Under the pieces are notes generated by a model that saw nothing but the letters and a program-made list of their open reading frames with translations, ran no database searches and was not told where the DNA came from. Made by a program: the position numbers and the translations under genes. Of a stretch of DNA of 64,000 bases, positions 31,401 through 41,700 are shown piece after piece (position 1 is the stretch's first letter; every line of letters begins with the position of its first letter). The DNA comes from Ciona intestinalis (lineage: Eukaryota > Chordata > Ascidiacea > Phlebobranchia > Cionidae): assembly GCF_000224145.3 (NCBI RefSeq), contig NC_020166.2:6433632-6497631 (forward strand). Direction: 5' to 3'.

Positions 31401-34400
31401 CTCCTTCTCCCTATAAAGCATAAACATGTTACTAAGTAGAGAAATTATTGTGAACCAAATTAGAAAACGAAAAAAATAAATATTTTATTAGTGTAGATGA
31501 CTAAGTTCAGAAGAAGCATTAAACAAAGTTTCTCCCAGCAAGCTTAAACATTTTGTGAGGTTAGGACTTAACATTATGCATATAAAATGTGGCAAATTGT
31601 GAATTGTGCAGAAATCAAAAGTTTCTTGTCATGTTCCGACACCAGACCTTACTCATAAGAAATAGAATGAAAATACAGGTTAAAAATTGATATACCGTTT
31701 CCTGTTTAAATCTTTTTGTTCCATTTGCTTCTGTAATTCAAACTTATATTCATCTTTTCTTCTCTGTACAGTGTTAGCACTTGTCACTTTGCCAATCTGT
31801 AAACCTGCGTTTTGGAATTAAATGTTAAAAAAGTTAAATCAACATGTTAAAACTTAAACACAAATATTTATTTTAAAATAACACAGAATACAGTTTGCCT
31901 TGAATAGCTTTAAATAATTCATTGGTACATTTTTAAAAAAAATGTAAAAATATTTGTCATAAAAAAATTTCTTTAAAGAATTTTGTCAAATATAGTAGGG
32001 TGGGGGAAGTTGAGACACCTTTTTATTCTATTTCTCGTCTTATTTGGTAGTAAACCAAGGAGATTCAAAACTTTTTTTTCATGACTTTCACAGAGCGTTG
32101 TTAATTGTTTAAAACACAGCTGGGGTATTTGAACATTTTATCTTTAATGTGTCCCGTCTTACCCCACTCTACTAGTACTATTTATATTTTAAAAAATCAA
32201 AACAAAAGCACATCCAGATAAAACTATTACCTGTGAATTCTTGCTCAGGGGGAGCCGACTTTGACCGAAGATCATTTTCTTTATCATTGTTTATTATATT
32301 TGATCTTCTAACTACATCTCGATTTTGAGCGGAATTTAATCTTCGTTTGCTCTCAGGTGGCTCCTATAGTCGACCCAAATAACAACAAATTACTGAGTGA
32401 TTTTTAATAAAAATGAGTAGAACTAGAAACGTGGCACAAATTTATGCCTCTATGCGAAAAATGTTGTTGTTATCCATATAGTGTGTGTGTGTGAGTTTCT
32501 GGGTTGTTTTAAAGTGCATTGTGCAAAAAAAAACTTTACACTATCAATAAAATTAAGTTACGAGCTACAAAAACAAAAATAAAAGAATGTTTTCTTTAAT
32601 TATTAAATAATTATATATTCCTCAAACCTGTGGTGGTCGAACTCTTTCAAATAATGACTCATCGTCTTCGTCACTCTCTTCATAACGTTGAGTCATTCTC
32701 TTTCTTTGTCTTCTCGCTCGTAATTTTCGGAGCAATATTTCTTCTTCCTCTTCTAAGCTGTCAGGTTCATCATAATAGCGATCATGATATCTTGGTCTGA
32801 AAATAAAGGTAGGGTAAATTACTCAGATATTTGTTGGGTTCATATGTTATCTGGAAGCTTTTAATATAAAAATGATTAGCCAGTGTACTATTCTTAGTCA
32901 GAAAATTGTGGAATAAACATTTTAAATTCAAGATGCACACAAACTAAATTGTTATTTTACAAAAAAACGCAAAACATGATTGAATCTCAAAATGTACAGT
33001 CCGGATAAAATTGTTTTGTCTGCCACAAAGCTCTTCTATTAAATATAAAATAATGCCTAATTTTCTTTTTTTTAAAACAAATGATTAGCATTGGATCATT
33101 ATATAAGGAAGTCGCAAAAATAATTTTTTCTGGCAAATAAGATTTTTTCTATCGTAAAAAAAAATCACTTTAAACTCATGACAGCAAACAGAAAACCCTG
33201 TGTTGTTGTTACCTTCGTTTTGGAAGATGTTTCATTCTTCTTCCATGTCTATCTTCATCATCATCTAATTCAACATATTTTCTTCGTGGTTTTTCCCTAA
33301 ATAACACACAATAAATCGGTCTTAAATTCTTTTTTTTATGAAATGTTTACACTTACCAAATACCTTTATAATCAATATTTGTATTTCTAAATAAATAAAG
33401 TGTCAAATTTCCAAAACAAATATATACATTATTCAGAACAGCCAACACAGCCCAACCCTATCCAGCCACCAAGCTCATAAATAAAACAAAAACATATATT
33501 TAAACCGCAATAAAGCCACAGATGAATAAAACATAACAAACACTGCACAATCATTAGCACCTGTAAAGCACTCGGTCATCCAATTCATCTTCTTCTTCAT
33601 TTCTATAAACTTTCTCTTGTCGTCTTTTTCTCTCCAACAGATCTTGATACGATTCTTTGACTTCTTCCCGTTTTGTTGCTTGGTTTGTCTGTTAAGTTAA
33701 CATAAATACAGTAATACAATAGTATATATAAATATTTCAGTGCACTTTTACAGTAAATCTTTCCATTCAACCATCAACCTTATTACACTAATTATCATAA
33801 GCTACACTACTATTTCTACAAGAAAGAGTCTAAAATAGAGTGCTATACTGCTATTTACTAATTACACCTACAAAATCTACATAAAAAGTAGGAAAAACTT
33901 TTGAAAAAGTAAAACCACTAATTCAACTATATGCACTAAACCTTTTGGAAAGCTAGTCATTCACCAATAAGCAAACAAACATTATTGTTAATTTATCTAT
34001 ACATTGAAGAATGAGACATTTGTATAAACAAGCATAGACAGGAAATAAATTTGGCATCTTTTACCAGCCGACAATATTGTTATAAACAATTATCACACAG
34101 ACAGAACATGTTAAAAATTTATACCAATTTTAATAAATATTGTATAAAATGATTTTGTAAATTTTTTTGTCCTTATAATACTTTAAAAAGATAGGACAGG
34201 AATCTAAAAGAGAAAATAGAGCTTAGATTCTAAAATAATATTGACCCAAGATTTCTACTTGAATTATTCTAATGTATCTGCTGTGCTTTCTACATGCCTT
34301 GTGTGAGAGACTCTCACTGTGCACAACTATACGCTATCTGCTAAGCAGTAGCTTACACCATGTAATTGATTAGATGGATCGTGTGGCACTGGCACAGATA

Positions 34401-35675
34401 TTGCTGTGGCTTGGGGGGCAAGTCTTTCAGGAGAAAGACCTTGCTTGGTCATTCTCTCCAAGTCAGCCTTTTCTTTGTTAGCTTTAAATTGATTGTATTC
34501 TCGATTTCTTTCCAACATAAGTCGCTCCTGTTTTCGGCGGTTTTAAATCAAGTTTCAGTTTATAAAAAATTCCCACACACAAGAAGAATAGTTTAACCAT
34601 TATTATAGAAGTATATCAATGGGAATAATGACACCTTTACTGGCTAAGATGAAAAGTAAGACCATTGCCAAACCATATAGAAATGAAACTAATCTATATA
34701 ATAATGAGCAAAGGTACAAATGACATAAAACAATATGACAAACCTTTATTTTACGTACAAAAAAAGATCAAACACTAAAACACAACCTCAGTAGATATTA
34801 CAAACTGTTTCTGTTAGACATAATGAAAATAAAACGGTTGTTTTTTCAACATAAGTTTTTATTTTAGTGTCCTATTCAGAATTATCTTTTCACAGTAAAC
34901 TGTACATGACTGCGAAATAAAACTTGAATAAAATGTTAAAAGTCAAAATAAAATTAAATTTGCTGGAAAAGCGGTTTTATATTTATACGCCCAAACTAGA
35001 TTAGTAGCCATATAGAATTTCCCCAGAACACCCGGATAAAATATTCGATCCCTTGCTTAATAAACCAACCTTTGCACTGAGATGATCACGGATTGGTAAA
35101 CTTAACCCAAGATCATTAGGATCAGATTTTCCAGGAAGTTCCTTCACAAAATTTTCTGCATGTTTGCCTCGAATACCAGTGGTACGGACTTGTTTCTAAA
35201 CAAAATATAGATATTTATATATATATATAATATATATATTGACATACTTTATATTTTGTGAGATTGCTTCAGTGGTATAGGATTAGATTTTGTAATATTT
35301 TTAACATATTAGGAGCCTTCTGTTTTATGCCTCCAAAGCTATTACAAATTACTTTGCTTAATCTTTGCAATATTATAGTAGGGTTGAAGAAGATGTGACA
35401 CATTTTCTTATATTTTTTTTTTTGACACATTTTCTTATATTATATTTTCTTGTCTCATTTGCCAGTAAAAAAAGGTATTATAAAACCGTATCTTCATGAC
35501 TCCCATAGAATGTTGTAAATTGTAAACCTGATTAGGATATTTGGAAAATATGGGGTAAAGATATCCCGTCTTTCCCCACCCCACCCTACCCTAATATATG
35601 ATTTTTTGCTAGTAAGTAGAAATAGCATAGTAATGAAATATATCATTTCGGACAAGATAGTTTCTTTACTTATAA

Positions 35676-35710
<35 letters not shown>

Positions 35711-36317
35711 CACATTATTAAATTTACCTCCGCCAATGCTTTCCTGTATTCAAGTCTCAATTCTTCCTTCAACTTTTCCTTCTGCTTCAAATAGTCTTCA
35801 CCAAGTTTAAATAGTTGTGGAGTTGGAGGTTTCATTTTAACAGCTTGTTGTTGTTGTTTTGTGTCGAAATGTTTTGATATACTTTCTGTGACTTCATTGT
35901 TGTTTGCTTCAAGAGGTCGACGAGATTTCTGCAATTTAAAATTTGTAAACTTTATGTAAACTTTGTAAAATTAACATAATCAAACAAGGTAAAATCATAA
36001 GCTGAATTCTAATTCACATACATGAATTCACTGAATTGTGAACCTAATTTAAAAAGTCCCATGTGAAAACTTCAAATGATTAAAAGCTGCACAATATTGT
36101 AATTATATTACAACGTTAAGATCATCTTTCACTGTTAAAACTAACAAAACACAAAGTGAAAAATACAAAATCTTACCATATGTTGCCGTTTTTCATTCTC
36201 ATTCATTATATATTCAGTAACAGCTGAAGTTGGGTTCCGGTCAAGTGTATCTCGGTCTCGAGCGATTTTGTTTCGCTGTTCAGCAATAAAACGATCCATG
36301 TCATCGTCGTCACGCAT
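22438..36317 (-). CDS. CSPP1: CSPP1, centrosome and spindle-pole associated protein (ciliary Joubert-syndrome gene in humans)
   Basis: CSPP1 binds microtubules in the lumen and at the centrosome, spindle and ciliary axoneme. Thirty coding exons give about 1,241 residues (human about 1,256). Exons from the start: 36177-36317, 35728-35928, 35070-35195, 34357-34527, 33561-33688, 33213-33296, 32628-32796, 32231-32363, 31696-31804, 31353-31410, 31027-31109, 30712-30810, 30001-30192, 29778-29826, 29423-29543, 28748-28895, 28357-28487, 27782-27898, 27337-27486, 27140-27280, 26971-27071, 26760-26857, 26412-26529, 25890-26012, 25333-25461, 24845-24923, 24064-24179, 23598-23643, 23277-23409, 22438-22670. 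Landmarks: KLGEDYLKQKEKLKEELR, GLQIGKVTSANTVQRRKDEY, YNPWGKGGAGAPMRD, a Glu/Arg/Lys coiled coil (exons 19-20), LLEADSTYIPIP and the C-terminal DTEPWLRPGTG. All junctions agree in phase except one extra base inside exon 13 near 30046. Confidence 0.93.
23721..23908. mobile_element. MITE copy in a CSPP1 intron
   Basis: Begins ATAGTAGGGTAGGGAAAGAT and ends GTCCCATCTTCCCCCACCCT. The core is in the reverse sense (AAACAATAAACAATGGTCTA). Confidence 0.87.
26055..26217 (-). mobile_element. tRNA-derived SINE copy in a CSPP1 intron
   Basis: On the minus strand it reads GCGCAGTGGAAAAGTGGTTA (A box), then GGTTCAAGGCTCGTC (B box), CATTGTGGGTGTATGTGTTC, CTTGGGCAAGACACTTAACA and an A-rich end (eight A near 26049-26056). 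The same tail as the copy at 17.6 kb shows a shared family. The tRNA-like head here is undisturbed. Confidence 0.85.
28922..29049. repeat. 21-bp tandem repeat next to a CSPP1 acceptor
   Basis: About six imperfect units of CCGATTGGCACATGGCACAC. It starts 26 bases from the acceptor of exon 16 (28748-28895), so it lies where the branch point is expected. Reading frames through it (repeating Val-Pro-Ile-Gly-Val-Cys-His) are artefacts. Confidence 0.8.
30216..30414. mobile_element. MITE copy, degraded left end
   Basis: The left terminal repeat is mutated. The core (AATTTGGTGGTAAACAAAGA, GTTAATTGTTTAAAACACGA) and the right end (GGTGTCTCATCTTTCCCTAC) match the family. Confidence 0.83.
30513..30663. 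mobile_element. hAT-like MITE (151 bp) in the intron between CSPP1 exons 12 and 13
   Basis: Perfect 15-bp terminal inverted repeats: CAGTGGCGCAGCCAG at the left and CTGGCTGCGCCACTG at the right. CAGTGGCG-x-AGCCAGG is a common end of hAT transposons. The interior is homopolymer-rich with no coding. A clean 8-bp target duplication is not evident, so the insertion may be old. Confidence 0.8.
31991..32174. mobile_element. MITE copy in a CSPP1 intron
   Basis: Begins ATAGTAGGGTGGGGGAAGTT and ends GTGTCCCGTCTTACCCCACT. The core has TTTGGTAGTAAACCAAGGAG and GTTGTTAATTGTTTAAAACA. Confidence 0.87.
35374..35598. mobile_element. MITE copy in a CSPP1 intron, with a small internal duplication
   Basis: Begins ATAGTAGGGTTGAAGAAGAT and ends TCCCGTCTTTCCCCACCCCA. 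GACACATTTTCTTATATT occurs twice near the left end. It lies in the intron between CSPP1 exons 2 and 3. Confidence 0.83.
35678..35707. repeat. TA dinucleotide microsatellite
   Basis: About 14 uninterrupted TA units, 20 bases from the CSPP1 exon 2 donor. Confidence 0.9.
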
Positions 36318-36864
36318 TTTCAAAATTTCTATTTCGTAAGCTAAGGTAAAACACTAAATCAAACACTGCATGGACTCTATGTATAATACTCAAGTGATAT
36401 TGCCGCTAATCAAGGCGCCACAAACCCAATTTAAAACGTAATCGATACCTAACGTGAGATGGATTTCACGTTCTACAAAACAAAATACGAATTAGCGTTT
36501 ATTGTTACTGGACAACAATCTAACAATAAAGTTCGTCGCCAGGTGCGCCAACTGTAAAACTAATAGAAACATTATACTGTAACTAAAATGCTGTAATCTT
36601 TTGGAAATTTTTGCCATGAAAAGCTATGTTAAATATGCATTGCAGTTTTTAAACTTATTGATTCATAGCAAAATTATCATAGTAGTTTGTGTATATAACT
36701 CCACTACAATAACATATGTTCTCGCGAATATTTTAGGGCGTCACAGGGGACTTCCCTTGGTAGATCTGCAAGTTTCTGCCAGAAACGTAATTCCTCTTTT
36801 AATAATCTATCTAGCGTATCTACCTAAACTGAACATATGTTCAATAAACTTACTGACTCAAGGA
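36318..36864. promoter_or_regulatory. Bidirectional promoter between CSPP1 and C3orf38 homologue
   Basis: Only about 550 bases separate the two start codons, and the genes point away from each other. I see no exon outside the in-frame open stretch directly upstream of the C3orf38 start. A shared promoter is inferred from distance alone. Confidence 0.55.
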
Positions 36865-38051
36865 ATGATAGACGGCAAAGAAAGAGTAGAGTGCGAAGCT
36901 ATTCTATTAGAGTTGTCATCAGATGATCTTAATTCATTGTTACTTACAGTTACCAATAAAAAAATCGTGACGACTTCATGCAAAGGTAAAGTACCAATTA
37001 AACTAAAAACAACTGAATTGTAAATTTCTACGTTCTCACCTTTTGAGTGTTAAACATCCAGAAAGTATCGATGCTATATTAGACTACTCATCAAGCAGTG
37101 CTGAACTTTTGGGAAGGAAAAAAGTGAAACGAGATGTTTTATTTAACTATCTGCACAAAAAGGTTGGTAATGAACAAATATATTGTTTGTTTAATAAATG
37201 ATAACTTGTTTCTAACAAGGGTGAAAGACTGCCAACAACATCTGACAAAGATATGCTTGTCCAACATATAGTAAAAAGGTGTGGTGGACATTTATCCGCA
37301 CATAAAGTGGTTGAGCATAAACAGTTAACAGCATCATCACCAGCATATGTATCACCTTTGAGCCAGGTAAGGTGACACAATCCTTATTTATTTTGGCAAG
37401 TCTATGGTCCATGAAAATAATTTGGCATCACCATATTTATACCCTGATACTTTCTGTTGTTGTAAATAAATTTATGCAATAGTAAACATTCTCTTTTATT
37501 TGTAATTTCAGTCAACTTCAATTGCACCTAACCCAAGAGGATATGTTGTACAAGAAACAAATCAGACTTTATCTCAAGAATTTGTTGACTGGTTTTACCC
37601 AGTGCTCAATGGTCAAATGAACGAATTAAACACGTCAGGTTGGAGCTCTGATCACTTTACACCAGACTGTGTGTTGGAATGTAGCAATAATACTGACACT
37701 GTTGAACAGTTTTACGGAGCAAAAGAAACATATGACAAGTTTACAAGGATGGTACGCAGTGACAGAGTTCTGTTTAACGTAAACACCACTCCTAATGGTC
37801 ACCGTGCAGTAATAAATCCGCATGGTTTGGCAAAAGTAGCAGCTTGTGGAACTTTGCACCAATATACTGCAGATAACCACAGTTGCTTAGTAGGAATTTT
37901 TGAACAACTTTTTGGATTAATACGCGACCCTAATGATCAAAATAGGTGGAAAATTAAGTTTTCTAAACTGCTGGTTAAGCTGACCGCCAATTTCAATGAA
38001 GCAAATGGTCTGAGCTCATCTTTGCAGGATCAGTTAAATAGTGAGTTGTAA
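36865..38051 (+). CDS. C3orf38: C3orf38 orthologue (NTF2-like C-terminal domain), function poorly known
   Basis: Exons 36865-36985, 37062-37162, 37220-37366 and 37512-38051 join in phase to 302 residues (human 329). The N-terminal part (ELSSDDLNSLLLTVTNKKI, then SIDAILDYSSSSAELLGRKK) aligns with the human protein's start. The last exon holds the NTF2-like core: EFVDWFYPVLNGQ, EQFYGAKETYDKF, INPHGLAKVAACGTLH and VGIFEQLFGLIRDPNDQNRW, all recognisable counterparts. The acceptor of exon 2 (CATCCAG) was chosen because it is the only one that joins in phase. The frame stays open for 88 codons upstream of the chosen ATG and includes another ATG at 36616. I prefer 36865 because that is where family similarity begins. 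In humans this protein has been linked to apoptosis; nothing in the sequence bears on that. Confidence 0.9.
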
Positions 38052-38787
38052 TGTACACGTTAATATCGGCACTTAAACTGCTTCTCGGAGTAAAATACTT
38101 CTTGTGATTGCGTGGTGTTTTATTACAGCATAATAATTATAACAGCAGGTTACTAACACAAGGGGGGAGTATGATCATAAAAACGACGTTAAAGTTTTAA
38201 TGCGAAGATGTGCGTGTACCGAACATTTGTACAATTTGTCTATTGTTCATTTGGTGGTGCGGAATGGGTGTTGTGTTTTGATAGAAGCTGAGCTAGGACA
38301 CCAGCTTGGTCAGGCTAAAGTTTTTGGAACTTTCGGGTCTCCTAACTAAGCACATGCACACACCACGAACATAAACCAGGCACAATTACAAAAGTTATTC
38401 GGCGATTAAGAGACATTAAGTCTGTTAAAAACACTTCAGCGAGGTGACCTCACTGGTTGCACAATGTCCAACATGTAAAAAGAGATAAAAAATTAATAAG
38501 AATAAATACAAAAGCCGGGTTTAACTGCATTATCAAATTATTCTCATTTGTTGGTAATACATGATCTTGATCAATATAGATTAGAATGAAGGCAGTACCG
38601 TTGTATGTAGTACCGGTCTGCGCAGTACCATGGCTTACACTCAAGTCTCAGTTCTCCCTTACAGATAGCTCAGATTCAATTATATGATTATTCCGCTCAT
38701 ATATGGTAACCTAACTATTAAGAAGTTATTGCACCAAAAAAGGAAACCGATTGGGAACAGTCAACCATTGCTGAGTGCCACTACTTG
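38052..38787. other. Tail-to-tail spacer between C3orf38 and BCR
   Basis: About 740 bases between two stop codons on opposite strands. It should contain both 3' UTRs. No exon, RNA gene or repeat recognised. Confidence 0.6.
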
Positions 38788-41700
38788 CTACAGATCAGTC
38801 ACTACAGATTGCTTGGGCACTTTCACAGGCTTTCGTGGGGCAGGGACAGGCTTCGGTTTACCTTGCATGTCTGAACTTGGTTTCCGACTGACTATAGGTT
38901 TTATTTGTGGCTTGGCAGTGGAAGAGGGAATGTAGATTTCTTCATATGGATGATATCTTTGTTCTTTAGGTATTGGTGTAGGTGGGGGAACTACTGATCC
39001 AGAATGAACGTTCCCAGATCTCTGTTGTTTGATTGAAGATGTTTTTTCCTCTTTATCTGATCCAAAACTTCCTTCTGTGGAGGATCGTGTCATCGGAGGT
39101 TTGGATTTCTTGATTGATTTTCCATCAGTTAAGTCTTCCTGGCTCTTGGAGAGATGTTTATCTTTATCTTCTTTCTTTTGTTTCAGCATGGTATCATAAT
39201 CAACCATTTCTTCGAGTTCAAGACAATTCAACAAAACATCCATCTGAAAAAAGATAATAAAAACCATGTTCATAAATCCTTATATTCAAATCTACATAAA
39301 AAATCCTAAATAGACAGTTTAGCAGGACACCTTAAAAAGTTCTTAACGCAACCTTAAATAGTATCTAAACTGCTAAACAGTCAATTCTGTGGTAAAAATA
39401 ATGTGCAAATGTCTGAAACATTCTGTCAAGCGTTCAACGTCTACAGAACTAAACCAACAGTTGCTACAATTGCACATATATAACAACATTGAGCAGTAAA
39501 CTAATCAACTAGTTTTATCACTGAACCAATCTATTTAAACAAAGGAAACCTTTACCTGATAATGAACATCCATCCTGAGTGCATTAAGAGCAAGCGCAGA
39601 TGAAGTTATTTGGGGAGTTTTGTCTTCAGCTGGTCTCAGTAAAGTTGGTCCAAACACAGTTGCAAGATTATGGAGGTTCATCTTGTTATTTGAATCGTTC
39701 TGTGAAACTCTGTGAAAGAAAGGCAGTTTTTATAAAACCTTATAACACAAGCATTATCTTTTGTTACAAATAATTATAACACAGTAAGCAAAATCTTTTG
39801 TTAAATATGCTCGTAAAATAGGAAGCATCATCAAAAATATTTAAGAAAATCTCTATAAAAGTTACTTGAAAAATTCATCTAAATTTATTTTCTTTACACT
39901 CACATTATTATACATTCACCTATTTTACTTTTTTTAATGACACCACACTTTTGTTTGCGGTGTCTTTAGTAGAAAACTGAGTGTTCTGTTAGAACTCAAC
40001 TAAAATTGTCCAATGATATAAGTACTAGAACGGCCAGATTCACAGAACATATCACAGTTATAAAAAATAGGAATTAAATAATAGTACATCAGTACATCCA
40101 AACAATGTGGATGAGAATCAAGACATCATCGCATCCACATCTCTTACTTGATCAGATGTTCTCTGATGAAATGTAAAGTTCTATAGTTAGGAGGAGGAAG
40201 ATCATTGATGAGTTGCTTCATTGTTCGTAGTTTCACATCGGGATCCGTGAGAGACGATGAACTGACAAAGTCACTGAAACAAAATAAGAATTCCCTTATC
40301 ACTCATTTGTCGGAATGTTATTTATTCGTATAAATTCATTGAAAACAGTTTTAAAGTGAGCAATAGTAGCATAAAAAGGCAAAAGTAGCAGAAATGCATA
40401 TTAAAGATTTTTAAGTTTTAACATCATTTATGTCATAATTACCAAAAATAGTCTTTTGTAACAGTTTTCAAACTACAGAAATTTCATTGAATTTTCACCA
40501 CAATAACCTATTTTAATGCTCACATGATGTAAGAGTTTTTTAAGCCTGCAAATCCAACAAATAAATCAAATTTGTCACCATACCTGTATCTTGAATCAGT
40601 GAACAGAGGTTCAGGTAACTCACGAAAGTAAAGTTTAAGCACGCCAGCAACTGCATTAATATCAACCTCTCCTAGTAACATGGTCACATCTCTACGATCT
40701 GCAAAAAGTATTTGAATATTTACTGCATAGAAAGTTGACTGGTGCTGGACAACCATTGTCCAGTGGCTCTCCAAGGCTGCCAGGAATTGTTTATTGTAAA
40801 GCAGAGGTCTTATCAAGACTTTGTTTATTTCAATGGCTAATTTAGTAGATAAAAAATATTTGGGAATATTTTCAGGTTTCTTTATGGATAAAGTTGGTAA
40901 TCAGGGTATTATTGTATCTGAAATGAAAGTGAACTAAAAAATATAGCGAAACACTAAACTAAACAATACCAAATCATGTATGTTTTTTATATCCCTTGCC
41001 AAATGTTTAGTTTTTATACTTTGTTGTAATAATATGCAAAAGTTAATAAAACTGAACTTCACATATCTTATACACTTATTAAACAACCAAGATTTTTTTT
41101 CCGGAAGAGCTAAAACACAACAGCCACAACAGACATACTGTATTACATACTTGTATCAAATGAAGCCTTGAGTGCTTGTATCTCTGATGCCACACCTGAC
41201 ACTCTGTATATTCCAACTTCTCCCATTCCCCTTCTTTCAACCTCAGCCACACATTTCCTTACAATGCTTGGGATGCCAGAACTTTCTCGTCTAGTGAAAA
41301 TTAAATGCTTTTATTTGGCCGATAAATTGGAAACTTACTTGTTGGGTTTCATTATCTTTATTTCAATGTGATTTTGTTATTATACCCTAACAAAATTTTA
41401 GGTTATGTTTTTTCATAGGTATAGACAGTTAATTGTAGTTTTAATAATTAAATAATCCTTAGACCTATTACATGGGATCTTAACTTTAACACCCAAAAAA
41501 GATAAACTGTACATTTTCTTTACCAACAAAGCCAATATAGTTTAACTGCTTAACACATTTTGTAAATAAACATAACAAAAATTATCACAGAAAACCTAAC
41601 ATAACTGTTTATTTATCTCTTCAAATATCATAGCAAAAGTCAAATTAAACGAAAAAAGAGAATGAACAAAAAAACGAGAGTCATTAACACACTGAGCAAC

